Shown here: piece by piece, positions 1 through 10,000 of the stretch
Layout: every line of letters begins with the position of its first letter
How positions within the stretch are numbered: the stretch's first letter is position 1
Assembly: GCA_023407175.1 (NCBI GenBank)
Contig: JAEYMU010000025.1
Coordinates: forward strand, 1-64,000
Direction: 5' to 3'
Source of the DNA: Bacillota bacterium
Lineage (GTDB): Bacteria; Bacillota_A; Clostridia; Lachnospirales; Lachnospiraceae
Length of the DNA stretch: 64,000 bases
Notes under the pieces: model-generated
The model's database searches: none
Told to the model about the DNA's origin: nothing
The model's input: only the letters and a program-made list of their open reading frames with translations
Position numbers and translations under genes: made by a program

Positions 1-2
1 TA

Positions 3-3000
3 GTTAAATACGGGGTGCCAGCCGCAGAGACAGATACCAGATACCAGTGGATTGTGGGGGAGAGCGGCGGATATAAGACCCTTAAGAATGTATCAACGGG
101 GAATTACATAAATATCAACGGGCACAAAACCTTATCCGATGACGGCTACTGGGCGGATACGGTAAGCAGCGCTGCCTGGCAGGACGACACCTTGACCTAT
201 CTCTGGGATTTTGATACTACAGCGCATACGAACATCCTGACCGCCAGCACGGATACGGGGTATGCGGGCTTCGGGCTTCATGTACAGGACCAGAGCGGAC
301 TTGCCCAGTGCAGCAATGTGCCGACGGACTGGGGCAGCATGAAGTGGATATTCATTGATGCGGCAGATATGGATTTGGGAGGACCGGAGTATGATACAAT
401 TCAGAACTCTTACTACCTGTTTTATATGTATGAGGAAAACAGCCAGGTTCTATATGGTAATATAAAACGTTCCGAAGCAAAGGCACAATGGGAGATATTA
501 ACGGATGAAGCCACAGGATTGACCGCAATTAAAAATAAGGCAACCGGGCATTATGTTCTTCCGGGAACCGGAGATCAATTGGTGTGTATTGATTCTGCAA
601 ATCCGTACTATTGGAGCAAGGCCTCAGGCTCCCAGTCCGGCTGTACGGTATTCGGCGATTCAGTAACGTCGGACAATTACCTTCATATGGAGGATAAGAA
701 GGGATATGTGCAGAATTCCGTAATCCCTGCAAGCTGGGGAACTCCCCAGTGGATTGTCCGTGAATATACCCAGGATCAATATAAGCTGATCAAGAGCAGC
801 GCCAGCGGTCTGTATCTGTATGAAGACAGCGACGGATATGTCAGACAGGGGGCACTGGACAATGAAAGCTTGTATTTTCAATGGCTGGAAGAAAGCTATA
901 ACGGCAAAATAAGATTAAAGAACCGGGCTACCGGTCATTACATATCAACCGAGAATATATCGGCAGAGAATACCCTCCTGCAGAGCCTTTCCGGACAGCA
1001 GGACTGGACGAGTATACAATGGAATCTAACCGAGCTGGGCGATTCTAAAGTGGCCTTCAGTAATGTATACCGTACGGGCTATGTGATACAGGCAAAAGCC
1101 ACAGAGGATTACGTCCGCTGCGATAATCTGGCAGGAACGGACGATCCCGCTGCTGCGCTGATACTTGAGGAGGCGCCTGAGATTTCTGTATCGCCCCAGC
1201 TGCCGGAGGGCTATATCCGGCTGAAGGATAATACTAACGGATTGTATCTGTATGAAAATGCCAATCAGGTGCTGGTCTATGGCCTGGCAGAGGAAGGGGA
1301 TTTAAGATCTCACTTTCTTATTACCGGGACAGAGGATGGTTACTACACGCTTAAAAACAGGGCAACCGGGAACTATATAACCGTATCGGCAAATAAGAGC
1401 TACCTGCAATGCCTGCCCGAGAGTCAGTGCCAAGACGGAGCCCGGTGGTCAATCACCTATGCGGAGGGCAGTCAGTGCCTGCTGCTTAATAATAAGCAAA
1501 ATCCCACGGATTATCTGAATATAGGGGCATTGGCGGGCTTTGCCCAAAGCTCCTTTGTTTCCACAGAATCAGGAAGTACCCAGTGGGTGCTGTCACAGGC
1601 ACCGGAGGAAGGCTATATTCCGGAAACCAGTGAGGAAGGCAGTACCTCCGTTCAGAGCTTTTTGGACACCAATCAGTACTATGCCCTGTATCAGAATCAA
1701 TATTTGACCGGAGCAAATGAGTCCGTACGATTGAAGGCCAGCCCTTATAACAGTAGTATCTGGCAGCTGGAATACTATAATGGAAAGGTCCGTATTCTGA
1801 ATAAGGAAACCGGACGGTATCTGTATTATCAGAACGGCTGGTTTGCAAAGACAATTTCCGATACGGATGAAACGGTATTATGGGATATGGATACCGTGAA
1901 TGGAATTACAACACTGCAAAGCGGTAACACAAAGCTTGTCCTGAAGAAGGCCAACGGAAATGCCGGCTATGAAGCAGAGGAGGCCCTTCTTAGAGGAGGA
2001 CTGACAACCGGCGGGGACGGAGATGGCAACGGGTACATCACAGGTTTTACCGGTACGGATGCACAGGCTGTATTTTCCGTTTATGCAAAGGAGAGCGGGA
2101 CCTATCAGCTTCAAATTACCTATGCAAACACCGCAGCAAGTGCTGCAGGGCTTATGATATCTGTCAACGCAGGTACTTATCGTGAAGTATCCCTGGGTAC
2201 TTCAACCTCCGGCTGGGGCAATTCTGTTATAACAGTTACACTGAAAAAAGGAATCAATACAATCACCTTAAGCTCTGCGGCAGATAGTATAAAAATTGAT
2301 TATATTACCATACGGGACAGTCTGAACAAGGAATACCGCGGTGCCACCACGGCTTATACAGAATATGAGGCAGAGGATGGGACCACCAATGCCGAGATAC
2401 TGGAGTACAGTACGGCCTACCGTGAGCTTTCAAGCGAAGCCTCGGGAAGAAGTGCGGTCAGACTTAGTAATACAGGGGATTATGTGGAATTTATCCTGAC
2501 ACAGGATACCAATTCTCTGGATTTACGCTATTGTATCCCGGACAGCGAAGACGGCAAGGGAATGGATGCGACACTGGGACTTTATATTAACGGCGTGCGT
2601 AAGGAGAGTCTGTCTCTCACCTCTAAGTACAGCTGGGTATACGGTTCCTATCCCTGGACGAATAATCCGGCGGACGGCAAGGCACACAGATTTTTTGATG
2701 AAAGCAGATATCTGCTGAATTATACCATACCGGCAGGCGCTGTAATCCGGCTGCAGAGGGATGACAGCGATACAGCAGCCTATTACGTCATAGATTTATT
2801 GGATACCGAAGGGGTGGGCGCAGCTGCAATACAGCCGGCGAATTCCCTGTCCATCGTTGATTATGGTGCTGTTACAGGAGACGGAATTGATGATACGGAT
2901 GCTATGATTGCCTGTATGGCAGCGGCACATGAACAGAATAAAGAAGTTTGGATTCCCGCAGGTACCTTTGATTTTAGCAAGGTCAGCGAAACTGTGGAAG

Positions 3001-5594
3001 AGCTTTCCGCATACGAGCCTATTTCTGTTCCCTATGACGGACTTACCATCCGGGGCGCGGGTATGTGGTACAGCGTGCTGGAAGGACCGGGAGCTGGATT
3101 TATGGTTGAGGCCGATAATGTATCCTTCTATGATTTCAGCATTTACGGCGAGGAAACAGGAAGAAATGACACCTATGGCATGGCGGGCATTGAAACCAAC
3201 GGAGACCAGGTCAGAAAAAATCTTACGGTAGCAAATCTGTGGATGGAACACTTAAAGGTTGGTATCTGGACCAATAAAATGGATTCCATGCTGGTGACAG
3301 GCACCCGTATCCGGGATACCTATGCCGATGGCATGAACCTTTACGGAGGGACGGGAAGCTCCGTGGTGGAGCAGTGTCTGATCAGAAATACCGGCGACGA
3401 TGCAATTGCACTCTGGTCCTCCGGCACGGCTGATAGTAATAACCGGATACGCTTTAATACGGTAGGGCTGCCCTGGCTTGCCAATAACGTGGCGGTTTAC
3501 GGCGGAACGGATAATGCGGTCACAGATAATATTTTGCATGATACGGTGGCCTTTGGTGCCGGAATTAACATCAGCTCCAATTTCTCGCCGGTGGCCTTTG
3601 GTGGAACAACTACGGCAGCGCGCAATACTTTGATCAATTGCGGCGGGCATGAATATAACTTTAATCAGGACTATGGTGCAATCTGGATTAATGCAGTTTC
3701 CGCCATCCCGGGCACGGTACTGATACAGGATAATCTTGTTTTGAACAGCACCTATCAGGGGCTGTCCGTCATGAACAGCGGACTGGCTTCAGAGATTATT
3801 CTGCAAAGTAATGTGTTTGAGGATTTTGGTACCTGGGGAATGAATCTGTGGGCCGGTACAAATGGTAGCATGCAGCTAAGCAATAACAGCTTCCGGGGAA
3901 ATATGGTGGATAGGCTCTTTAATGGAGCCCCCTCGACCTTTATACTGGCAGAGGCTCCGGACACGGCTGCTCCCGTATTTACGGATACGGGAATCAGCGT
4001 AATCTATAGCGGTACACAGGCGATTCTTAGCTGGACGCCGGCAGTCAGTGCCCAGACCGGGATTGCCGCCTACAAGGTGACCGGCGCGGGAAGCGTAAAG
4101 ATACTCCCTGCCGATACGACACAGCTTACCATAGATGCAGGCAGCGGTACCTTCTTCTATAAGGTGGAGGCACTGGATACCAATGGAAAATGGAGCACCA
4201 ATTATGCAATGACTGTGAATCTGAACAGCTCCTCCGAAAGCTCTGGCGGCAATTCCGGCGGACAGAGCGGCAGCGGTAATGATAATTCCGGCGATCAAGG
4301 CAATAGCGATAATGATGGCAGTGATGAAGGTAATCAGGATAATGAGGATACACAGGGAAATAATGTTACTCATAGCAGAACAGTTGACGAAGTAACGGGA
4401 ACCATTACGGAAACAACCGTTACCACAGTAACCGACGCCAAGACAGGTACGGTAACCACAACGACACAGGTGGTAATCACGGATAAGAATGGGAAAACCA
4501 CCGAGATAACTATGGTGTTGTCAAAGGATGCCGAGGGGAAGGTAATTAAGTCGGAAGCGGTGCTGAAGGACAAGGCACAGACTGTAATTAAGAAGACAAC
4601 TGCGACAGCAGCTCTGATTATTTCCGAAGGGGCTTTACAGGCGGCAATTGCGGCAGGGAATACTTCGGTTCTGTTCACAGTGGATATGGACCAAAGCAGT
4701 CTGGCCGCAGCAATCTTAGACGGTAATATCAAGGCCGCCGGGATTAATCTGACACTGCCGGAAGGACTGACAGACAGCAAGCAGCTCCGTATGACCTCCT
4801 TTACCTTGAAGCAGGCTGTAATAGATGCTGCAAGGGAGAAAGGTACTGACCTCACGATAACGGTCCAGGATGATAAGGGTAAGGTATTATACTCCTGGTA
4901 TATCGACGGCTCCAGGCTTAAGGAAGCTGGCCGGAAGGCTTCGGATATCAACCTGATCCTGGAGGCAACAGGAGTTAAGAGCTTGTCAGAAGAAAATCAG
5001 GCTGTTATCGATACGCTTAAGAAGGATAAGAATAATACAAATGGTTTGGTTCTGGGCTTTGAGCATAGCGGAAGCCTGCCGGTACCCGCAGAAATCAGAA
5101 TTTATGTCGGCGGTCAGGGAGGCCTGAAAGCTGGCAATACAGTTTATCTGTATTATGTAAATGAAACAACAAAGAAGCTGGAGCTGGTACCTGACAATAA
5201 GCGGAAGGTGGATAAAGACGGGTATGTTACCATACCGCTCACCCATTGTTCGGACTATGTGCTTTTACAGAAGCCGGCCAGCGATAATGCAGTCACAGCC
5301 TTACTTGACCAGGTGAAGGCGCCCTCCAAGGTAACCTTAAAGAAAGGGAAGAAGACCAAGCTGTCCATCGAGCTTCCTGCAACACTCCAGTGGGTGGAGA
5401 AGCTCTCCAAGGAGAAGACAGAGGGAATAGCCCAGGCTACCGTTACCTTTAAATCCGGTGATACCTCGGTAGTAACCGTAGCAAAGGACGGTACATTAAA
5501 GGCAAAAAAAGCCGGTAAGACGGTGATAACCGTTACGGTAACACTTGCCGATAAGACCAAGAAGCAATATAAAATAACTGTTACAATAAACTAA
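3..5594 (+). CDS. Secreted GH87-type alpha-1,3-glucanase, 5'-truncated by window edge
   Basis: The reading frame is open to the left edge, so the true start and signal peptide lie upstream; a GTG at 15 is only the first in-window start. Counting from 15, residues 1-640 hold repeated beta-trefoil-like (ricin/fascin type) units with a recurring L-K-N-x-A-T-G-x-Y-I motif. A CBM6/35-like module starting YEAEEA is at about 652-765, and a second module starting YEAEDG at 784-930. A parallel beta-helix with DYGAVTGDGIDDTDA occupies 945-1308. It carries D1105 and the pair D1128/D1129, spaced as in the second copy at 7032-10778, which fits the catalytic aspartates of family GH87. Then come an FnIII-like domain (1316-1404), a Gly/Ser/Asn/Asp-rich linker, an unassigned domain and a C-terminal BIG2-like Ig domain. 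Likely role: extracellular hydrolysis of alpha-1,3-glucan. The family call is good; the substrate is inferred. Confidence 0.85.
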   Translation, partial: VKYGVPAAETDTRYQWIVGESGGYKTLKNVSTGNYININGHKTLSDDGYWADTVSSAAWQDDTLTYLWDFDTTAHTNILTASTDTGYAGFGLHVQDQSGLAQCSNVPTDWGSMKWIFIDAADMDLGGPEYDTIQNSYYLFYMYEENSQVLYGNIKRSEAKAQWEILTDEATGLTAIKNKATGHYVLPGTGDQLVCIDSANPYYWSKASGSQSGCTVFGDSVTSDNYLHMEDKKGYVQNSVIPASWGTPQWIVREYTQDQYKLIKSSASGLYLYEDSDGYVRQGALDNESLYFQWLEESYNGKIRLKNRATGHYISTENISAENTLLQSLSGQQDWTSIQWNLTELGDSKVAFSNVYRTGYVIQAKATEDYVRCDNLAGTDDPAAALILEEAPEISVSPQLPEGYIRLKDNTNGLYLYENANQVLVYGLAEEGDLRSHFLITGTEDGYYTLKNRATGNYITVSANKSYLQCLPESQCQDGARWSITYAEGSQCLLLNNKQNPTDYLNIGALAGFAQSSFVSTESGSTQWVLSQAPEEGYIPETSEEGSTSVQSFLDTNQYYALYQNQYLTGANESVRLKASPYNSSIWQLEYYNGKVRILNKETGRYLYYQNGWFAKTISDTDETVLWDMDTVNGITTLQSGNTKLVLKKANGNAGYEAEEALLRGGLTTGGDGDGNGYITGFTGTDAQAVFSVYAKESGTYQLQITYANTAASAAGLMISVNAGTYREVSLGTSTSGWGNSVITVTLKKGINTITLSSAADSIKIDYITIRDSLNKEYRGATTAYTEYEAEDGTTNAEILEYSTAYRELSSEASGRSAVRLSNTGDYVEFILTQDTNSLDLRYCIPDSEDGKGMDATLGLYINGVRKESLSLTSKYSWVYGSYPWTNNPADGKAHRFFDESRYLLNYTIPAGAVIRLQRDDSDTAAYYVIDLLDTEGVGAAAIQPANSLSIVDYGAVTGDGIDDTDAMIACMAAAHEQNKEVWIPAGTFDFSKVSETVEELSAYEPISVPYDGLTIRGAGMWYSVLEGPGAGFMVEADNVSFYDFSIYGEETGRNDTYGMAGIETNGDQVRKNLTVANLWMEHLKVGIWTNKMDSMLVTGTRIRDTYADGMNLYGGTGSSVVEQCLIRNTGDDAIALWSSGTADSNNRIRFNTVGLPWLANNVAVYGGTDNAVTDNILHDTVAFGAGINISSNFSPVAFGGTTTAARNTLINCGGHEYNFNQDYGAIWINAVSAIPGTVLIQDNLVLNSTYQGLSVMNSGLASEIILQSNVFEDFGTWGMNLWAGTNGSMQLSNNSFRGNMVDRLFNGAPSTFILAEAPDTAAPVFTDTGISVIYSGTQAILSWTPAVSAQTGIAAYKVTGAGSVKILPADTTQLTIDAGSGTFFYKVEALDTNGKWSTNYAMTVNLNSSSESSGGNSGGQSGSGNDNSGDQGNSDNDGSDEGNQDNEDTQGNNVTHSRTVDEVTGTITETTVTTVTDAKTGTVTTTTQVVITDKNGKTTEITMVLSKDAEGKVIKSEAVLKDKAQTVIKKTTATAALIISEGALQAAIAAGNTSVLFTVDMDQSSLAAAILDGNIKAAGINLTLPEGLTDSKQLRMTSFTLKQAVIDAAREKGTDLTITVQDDKGKVLYSWYIDGSRLKEAGRKASDINLILEATGVKSLSEENQAVIDTLKKDKNNTNGLVLGFEHSGSLPVPAEIRIYVGGQGGLKAGNTVYLYYVNETTKKLELVPDNKRKVDKDGYVTIPLTHCSDYVLLQKPASDNAVTALLDQVKAPSKVTLKKGKKTKLSIELPATLQWVEKLSKEKTEGIAQATVTFKSGDTSVVTVAKDGTLKAKKAGKTVITVTVTLADKTKKQYKITVTIN

Positions 5595-5599
5595 ATCGC

Positions 5600-5658
5600 G
5601 AATGTCCGGTATGTGGTTATAATAAAAGAGAAGAAGAACTCTTGGATACCGGATATTC
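5600..5658. repeat. Stem-loop after the first GH87 gene
   Basis: GAATGTCCGGTAT (5600-5612) pairs with ATACCGGATATTC (5646-5658) with one wobble or mismatch. An inner AAGAG/CTCTT pairing is possible. It lies six bases after the stop codon. No clear T tract follows, so it may protect the 3' end of the mRNA rather than terminate. Confidence 0.55.
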
Positions 5659-5666
5659 TGATAAAA

Positions 5667-5782
5667 GGGTGTCTCAAAAGTCAATTATCTGATCCGTATC
5701 ATACAAAATACAGAATCCTGATAGAAACAGATTACCGTATTTTGTATGGAGAGAAAGATCAGGAGGACTTTTGGGACGCCCT
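5667..5782. terminator. Long inverted repeat between convergent genes, GGTGTCTCAAAAG family
   Basis: GGGTGTCTCAAAAGTC (5667-5682) pairs imperfectly with GACTTTTGGGACGCCC (5767-5782). Inside, ATACAAAATAC pairs with GTATTTTGTAT, and TCTGATC with GATCAGGA. The stem ends resemble those of the hairpins at 16257-16311 and 30970-31018. It sits between the convergent GH87 and FRG genes, so a bidirectional terminator or a small palindromic repeat is likely. The long loop makes it weaker than a textbook terminator. Confidence 0.55.
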
Positions 5783-5846
5783 TTAATATTCAATATAATT
5801 ATCATATAACCTGTATTTGGCTGAGTAGGATATGCAGATGCTAATA

Positions 5847-6593
5847 TCACCGTTCCAGGCCGGAAGAATTACGTAAAAAATCGGCAATTCCACCTAGATC
5901 TGGGTAGACCGTATACTCATTAATATTTGATAAATCCAGAAACTCAAGTGCGGCGGGAATTAATTCCTTAGGCAGCTTTATCTTTCTGATAGCGGAAGGA
6001 AACCTTTCTTCAATTGCTTCATTTGAGTCATCGTGTACAGTGAACATACCTCTTTGAGCCAGCATCCGGCTGTTTATAAAATTCGGCTCGATTGCAATTG
6101 GTGCACTCGGTGCAAAGGGTACTTTATTCCAATATATATTGGTATAGGAGTATTCCGTTTCGTCCCGCGGTATGGAGTATATTTTATTTATGCGGCTGAA
6201 TTTATTCAATTTTTGCGGATTTAGCAAATATATGGCCGCATCATTTTCCAAATGTGCGGAATGATTGTAAAAGGCTGCGAAAAAAAGAGCAATGGAAAAT
6301 GTCTCCGACCAATCCAATAGCCTTGTATGTACTCCGTAATGCTGCATGTCAAACAGGGTTTCCCATTCACTTTTATGTTTTTCAAAAATTCTTTCACCAA
6401 ATTTTTGAAAGCTTTTAAATAGATAAAATTCCTTATCAATGCCGTTTTTGTACCTTAGCAGACTGGGAAGTAAATAATACCTATAATTATTATGGCCGCG
6501 ATACCAAACTGTTTCACCGCTGCTTATTTCATTTTTTGCATCTTTAATGCTATTTAAAAACTCTGCCCATTCAATTGAAGATACTCCTGTCAT
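5847..6593 (-). CDS. FRG domain-containing protein
   Basis: A 248-residue soluble protein with the hallmarks of the FRG domain: WYRGHNNYRYYLLPSLLR near residues 31-48, then MQHYGVHTRLLDWSETFSIALFFAA around 85-108 (quoted here as separate motifs). The family is named for a conserved F/W-x-R-G motif. Its biochemical role is not established, though members occur as single accessory genes and in candidate defence loci. The start has a strong AGGAGGGG site on the minus strand. A plausible promoter is TTGTTA (6688-6693), 17 bases, TATAAT (6665-6670). It stands alone between two GH87 genes and points opposite to the first. No signal peptide or membrane segment is visible. The domain call is sound; the function is unknown. 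Confidence 0.8.
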   Translation of the reverse strand: MTGVSSIEWAEFLNSIKDAKNEISSGETVWYRGHNNYRYYLLPSLLRYKNGIDKEFYLFKSFQKFGERIFEKHKSEWETLFDMQHYGVHTRLLDWSETFSIALFFAAFYNHSAHLENDAAIYLLNPQKLNKFSRINKIYSIPRDETEYSYTNIYWNKVPFAPSAPIAIEPNFINSRMLAQRGMFTVHDDSNEAIEERFPSAIRKIKLPKELIPAALEFLDLSNINEYTVYPDLGGIADFLRNSSGLER

Positions 6594-6664
6594 ATACTAC
6601 CCCTCCTGTTTTAAAAATAAAGTTATTTTACAAAATAATCATATATAACCCTTAATATGGTAAT

Positions 6665-6693
6665 ATTATATTGTACATAACGTAATTTAACAA
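6665..6693 (-). promoter_or_regulatory. Putative promoter of the FRG gene
   Basis: Minus-strand TTGTTA (6688-6693) and TATAAT (6665-6670) are separated by 17 bases, about 70 bases upstream of the FRG start codon. The rest of 6594-6836 is AT-rich and holds no ORF or other structure that I can support. Confidence 0.5.
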
Positions 6694-6836
6694 TATAAAT
6701 ATAAATAATTGTAAAATGGCATATTTTTTACAAGGATATAGTAAATATATGTTTTAAAATAAATTCAGGCCGTAATTATTTTATTAGTAAGAATATCAAA
6801 TAAAAACCTTGAATTTAAATGGAACTGAGAAAGTAT

Positions 6837-7014
6837 AATTTACTCAAACTTCGCAGTATAAAGTCTGGGGCATTGCTTGATAAAATCAGCTCAAAACTCC
6901 AATTGTAAATTGAAGCCGTATGAAAATAGCATAACGGATGCCTTTTCATTAGCCTAAAATGCTGATTTTATCAAGCATAGAAACAAATTATAAACTGCGA
7001 AGTTTGAGTAATTT
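6837..7014. repeat. 178-base inverted repeat (MITE-like or terminator hairpin)
   Basis: The outer arms at 6837-6857 and 6994-7014 are nearly perfect reverse complements, with TACTCAAACTTCGCAGT against ACTGCGAAGTTTGAGTA. Inner arms GCTTGATAAAATCAGC (6875-6890) and GCTGATTTTATCAAGC (6961-6976) are a perfect 16-base match. The whole could fold into one long interrupted hairpin. It begins 18 bases past the stop codon of the minus-strand GH87 gene, so it would be transcribed with it. No coding potential. Confidence 0.75.
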
Positions 7015-7031
7015 ACTTTACTAAATTTCTG

Positions 7032-10000
7032 CTACCAGCTGTTACCGGTTCCCGTTACAGTAAAGCTTGATGAGCTATTTAGGAAGCTTCCTGATACGGC
7101 ACCGATTACCGTATTAGAATTGAATACGGCTGATCCTACGGCGGAGCCTCTGATATACACACCATAGGTTCCGGGATTGGTTATGATATTGGAGGTATAG
7201 GTTACGGTTGCACCGGTGCTGGGTTCTTCTATAAACAGACCGGAATAGGTGCTGCTGTCAATCAGGTTACTGCTGATATTGACGGTGAGATTTTGTGCAA
7301 GTCCGCTGTTATTGATCCAATAGGCCCAGATGGCACCGATCTGATAGCTGTAATCATGATGCCAGGAACCGCAGCGGACAAGCTTGTTACCTGTAATGGT
7401 TAAGGTACCTGTAAAGGCAGTAGGTGAATGATTGGTTCCGAATTGAATACCGGAGCCGTTATCAACCACATCCAGGATCAGGTTGTTGCTCACAATATTA
7501 TTCTTACCCCCATAGATGCCGATACCGTTTGCCAGATTGGGTATCTGTATTGTATTGTAGCGGAAGGTGCAGCCTTCTACAGTTCCGGTACCACCATTCA
7601 GGGATTTTGACCACATTGCCATACCGTCATCCCCGGTGTTGCGGAAATTACATTGCTCGACAACCGTATTCTTGGTGCCGCCGTTAATGTTAATACCATC
7701 CGCCCAGGTATCTCTTACCCGAAGATTTGATATGAGGGCATTTTCCGTTCCTTCATTCAGCCACAATCCAACCTTGGTGTGTTCAATCCAGAGGTTTGTA
7801 ATAGTGGAATTATAGGCATTGCCTTCGATTCCCGCGATTCCGGAGGCATTGGAGCGGTAGGTTTCCTCGGCCCTGATTGTGAAATCGGACAGGGTAACAT
7901 TACCGCCCTTTAGCATAAGGCCAGCATAGGCGCCTTGCAGGGTGGAGTACCAGATGCCGGCGCCTTTGACAGATACGCCGCTTGGAAGATTAATCTTGGT
8001 CGTTCCTCTGGTTCCGGTATTAAAATCAAAGCTGCCGGCAGGAATCCATACGCCCTTAATGGTTGTACCATTAACGGCTGCAATCGCAGCGGTCATGGCC
8101 GCCGTGTCATCTATACTGTCATTCGCAATCGCACCGTAGCTTGTGATGGATACATAATCGGAGGGCTTTGTAAGCTGCACTGCCACGGCTTCTGTTTCGA
8201 TAAAATCAATCAGAATATAGGTCTGACCGTTCGGGTTATAATCACCGGAATCCCACTGTAGCTTTATTGTTGTACCTGCACCATACTGCTGACTTAACAG
8301 AATGCGGGTTTCATCATAATACCGGTGGTGATTCGTTCCGGGTGTATTGGACCATTGCATTTCACCGCCGTCGGAACCGTAGGAGCCATATTGATGGGAG
8401 TAACGGTTGGTAAAGGAAACATCCGTATTATGTACACCGTTAACATACAGGCTTAGATTTTGATAGATATCGGAACCGGTCGCACTGTCCGGCATGGAGT
8501 ACCGGATGACGATACCCTGTGCCGCGGCATTTAACGTCAGGGTTACGGATTGTCCCTGAGCCAGCCGGACAGCCTTTCTTCCTGAGGCTTCGGAAGCTTC
8601 CGTACACCAGGTCGTATCAGGACCGATTATGGTACCTCCGCTAATGGTCATGTTCTCAGCCTCATAGGTATCATATGGTACGGTGGCCCCGTAATCCTCA
8701 ATAACACCGATATATAAGCTTTCCCCCGCAGAATTATTGGTTTCGTCCAGCTCACTGATCAGGTTCGTTTCATCCGCAACAGCACTTACAGTATAGATAC
8801 CATCGGCAGCAGTCCAGGAGCCGTTATTCTGAGTAAGGGTAACAGAGCCTCCGGCCGGGATGGAGCTGGTATAACCGGTGACATAGCTTACCTTGGTGCC
8901 ATTGATATAGAAGGAAATATTGCAGGCTGTGCCGCTTGCAGTTGCAGCTGTACCTTCGTTTTTAACAGTTGCACTGAAGGTTACGCTGTCTCCCGCTGCG
9001 GGAGAAGAGGGAGTCCAGGAAATATCAGTTACTACCAGGTCGGGCTTGCTTGGCAGGCTTACAGTTATTGTCTCCGACAAGGAATTATTGCTTTCATCTG
9101 CTTCTGTAATCCGGTTAATATCGTCGGTCATAGCTGTGACGGTATGTGTTCCTGTCGTTCCGGTCCAGGCAGCTATACCGTTGGGGCCCCCGGTGGCGGT
9201 CACAGTGACAGAGGAGCCTGCCGGGATGGAGGAGGTATAGTTATCGCTCCAGGCAACGGCGGTCCCATCAATACTGAAAAGTACGCCGTGTATTACACCG
9301 GCCGGACTTGCGGCTGTGCCCTGATTTTTAATTACTGCGCTGAAGGTAATGGCATCATCGGTCAGAGGGCTTGCCGGTGTCCAGGAAATATCGGTCAGTA
9401 TAAGATCGGGTGCCAGGGCTCCGGTAATCGTAATGGATTTACTTAAGGTATTGTTGCTTTCATTAGATTCTGTCATTCGATTGATGTCATCCACATATGC
9501 AGTTACCGTATGTGTTCCTGTCGTTCCGGTCCAGGTGGCATTGCTGTCAGGACCTCCGTTTGCCGTAACGGTTACGCTGGAACCGGCAGGAATGGAGGCT
9601 GTGTAATTATCGCTCCAGGCGACGGTGGCACCGTCAATCAGGAACGCAACCCCATGAATTGCACCGGAAGGGCTCGCACCGGTGCCCTGATTTTTGATTA
9701 CGGCACAAAAAGTAACTTCGTCACCGTTGAGCGGACTGGCCGGTGACCAGGAGATATCCGTTACAATCAGATCGGGAGAGCCTGTTACTGCCGGAGTCGG
9801 CGTTAGGGTCGGAGTAGGGGTCGAGGTTGGTGTTGAAGTTGGTTTAGGTGTTGGAGTAGGTGTTGAAGTTGGCGTTGGTGTCGGAGTTGAAGTGGGTGTA
9901 GCAGAAACGCAGGTGAGATTAAAATAGTTAAAGTTTACGCCTTCTCCGGTAAAATAAAGACGGATGGTCTGTAAGCCGGCACTTAACTGAAAGGTGGTTG

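Noticed and set aside
1486..5684. Many minus-strand ORFs within the first GH87 gene
   Set aside because: They are shadows of the long plus-strand coding frame, without start signals or known domains.
9785..9905. Tandem-repeat-like GT-rich DNA
   Set aside because: It codes the Pro/Thr/Ser linker of the GH87 protein and needs no other explanation.
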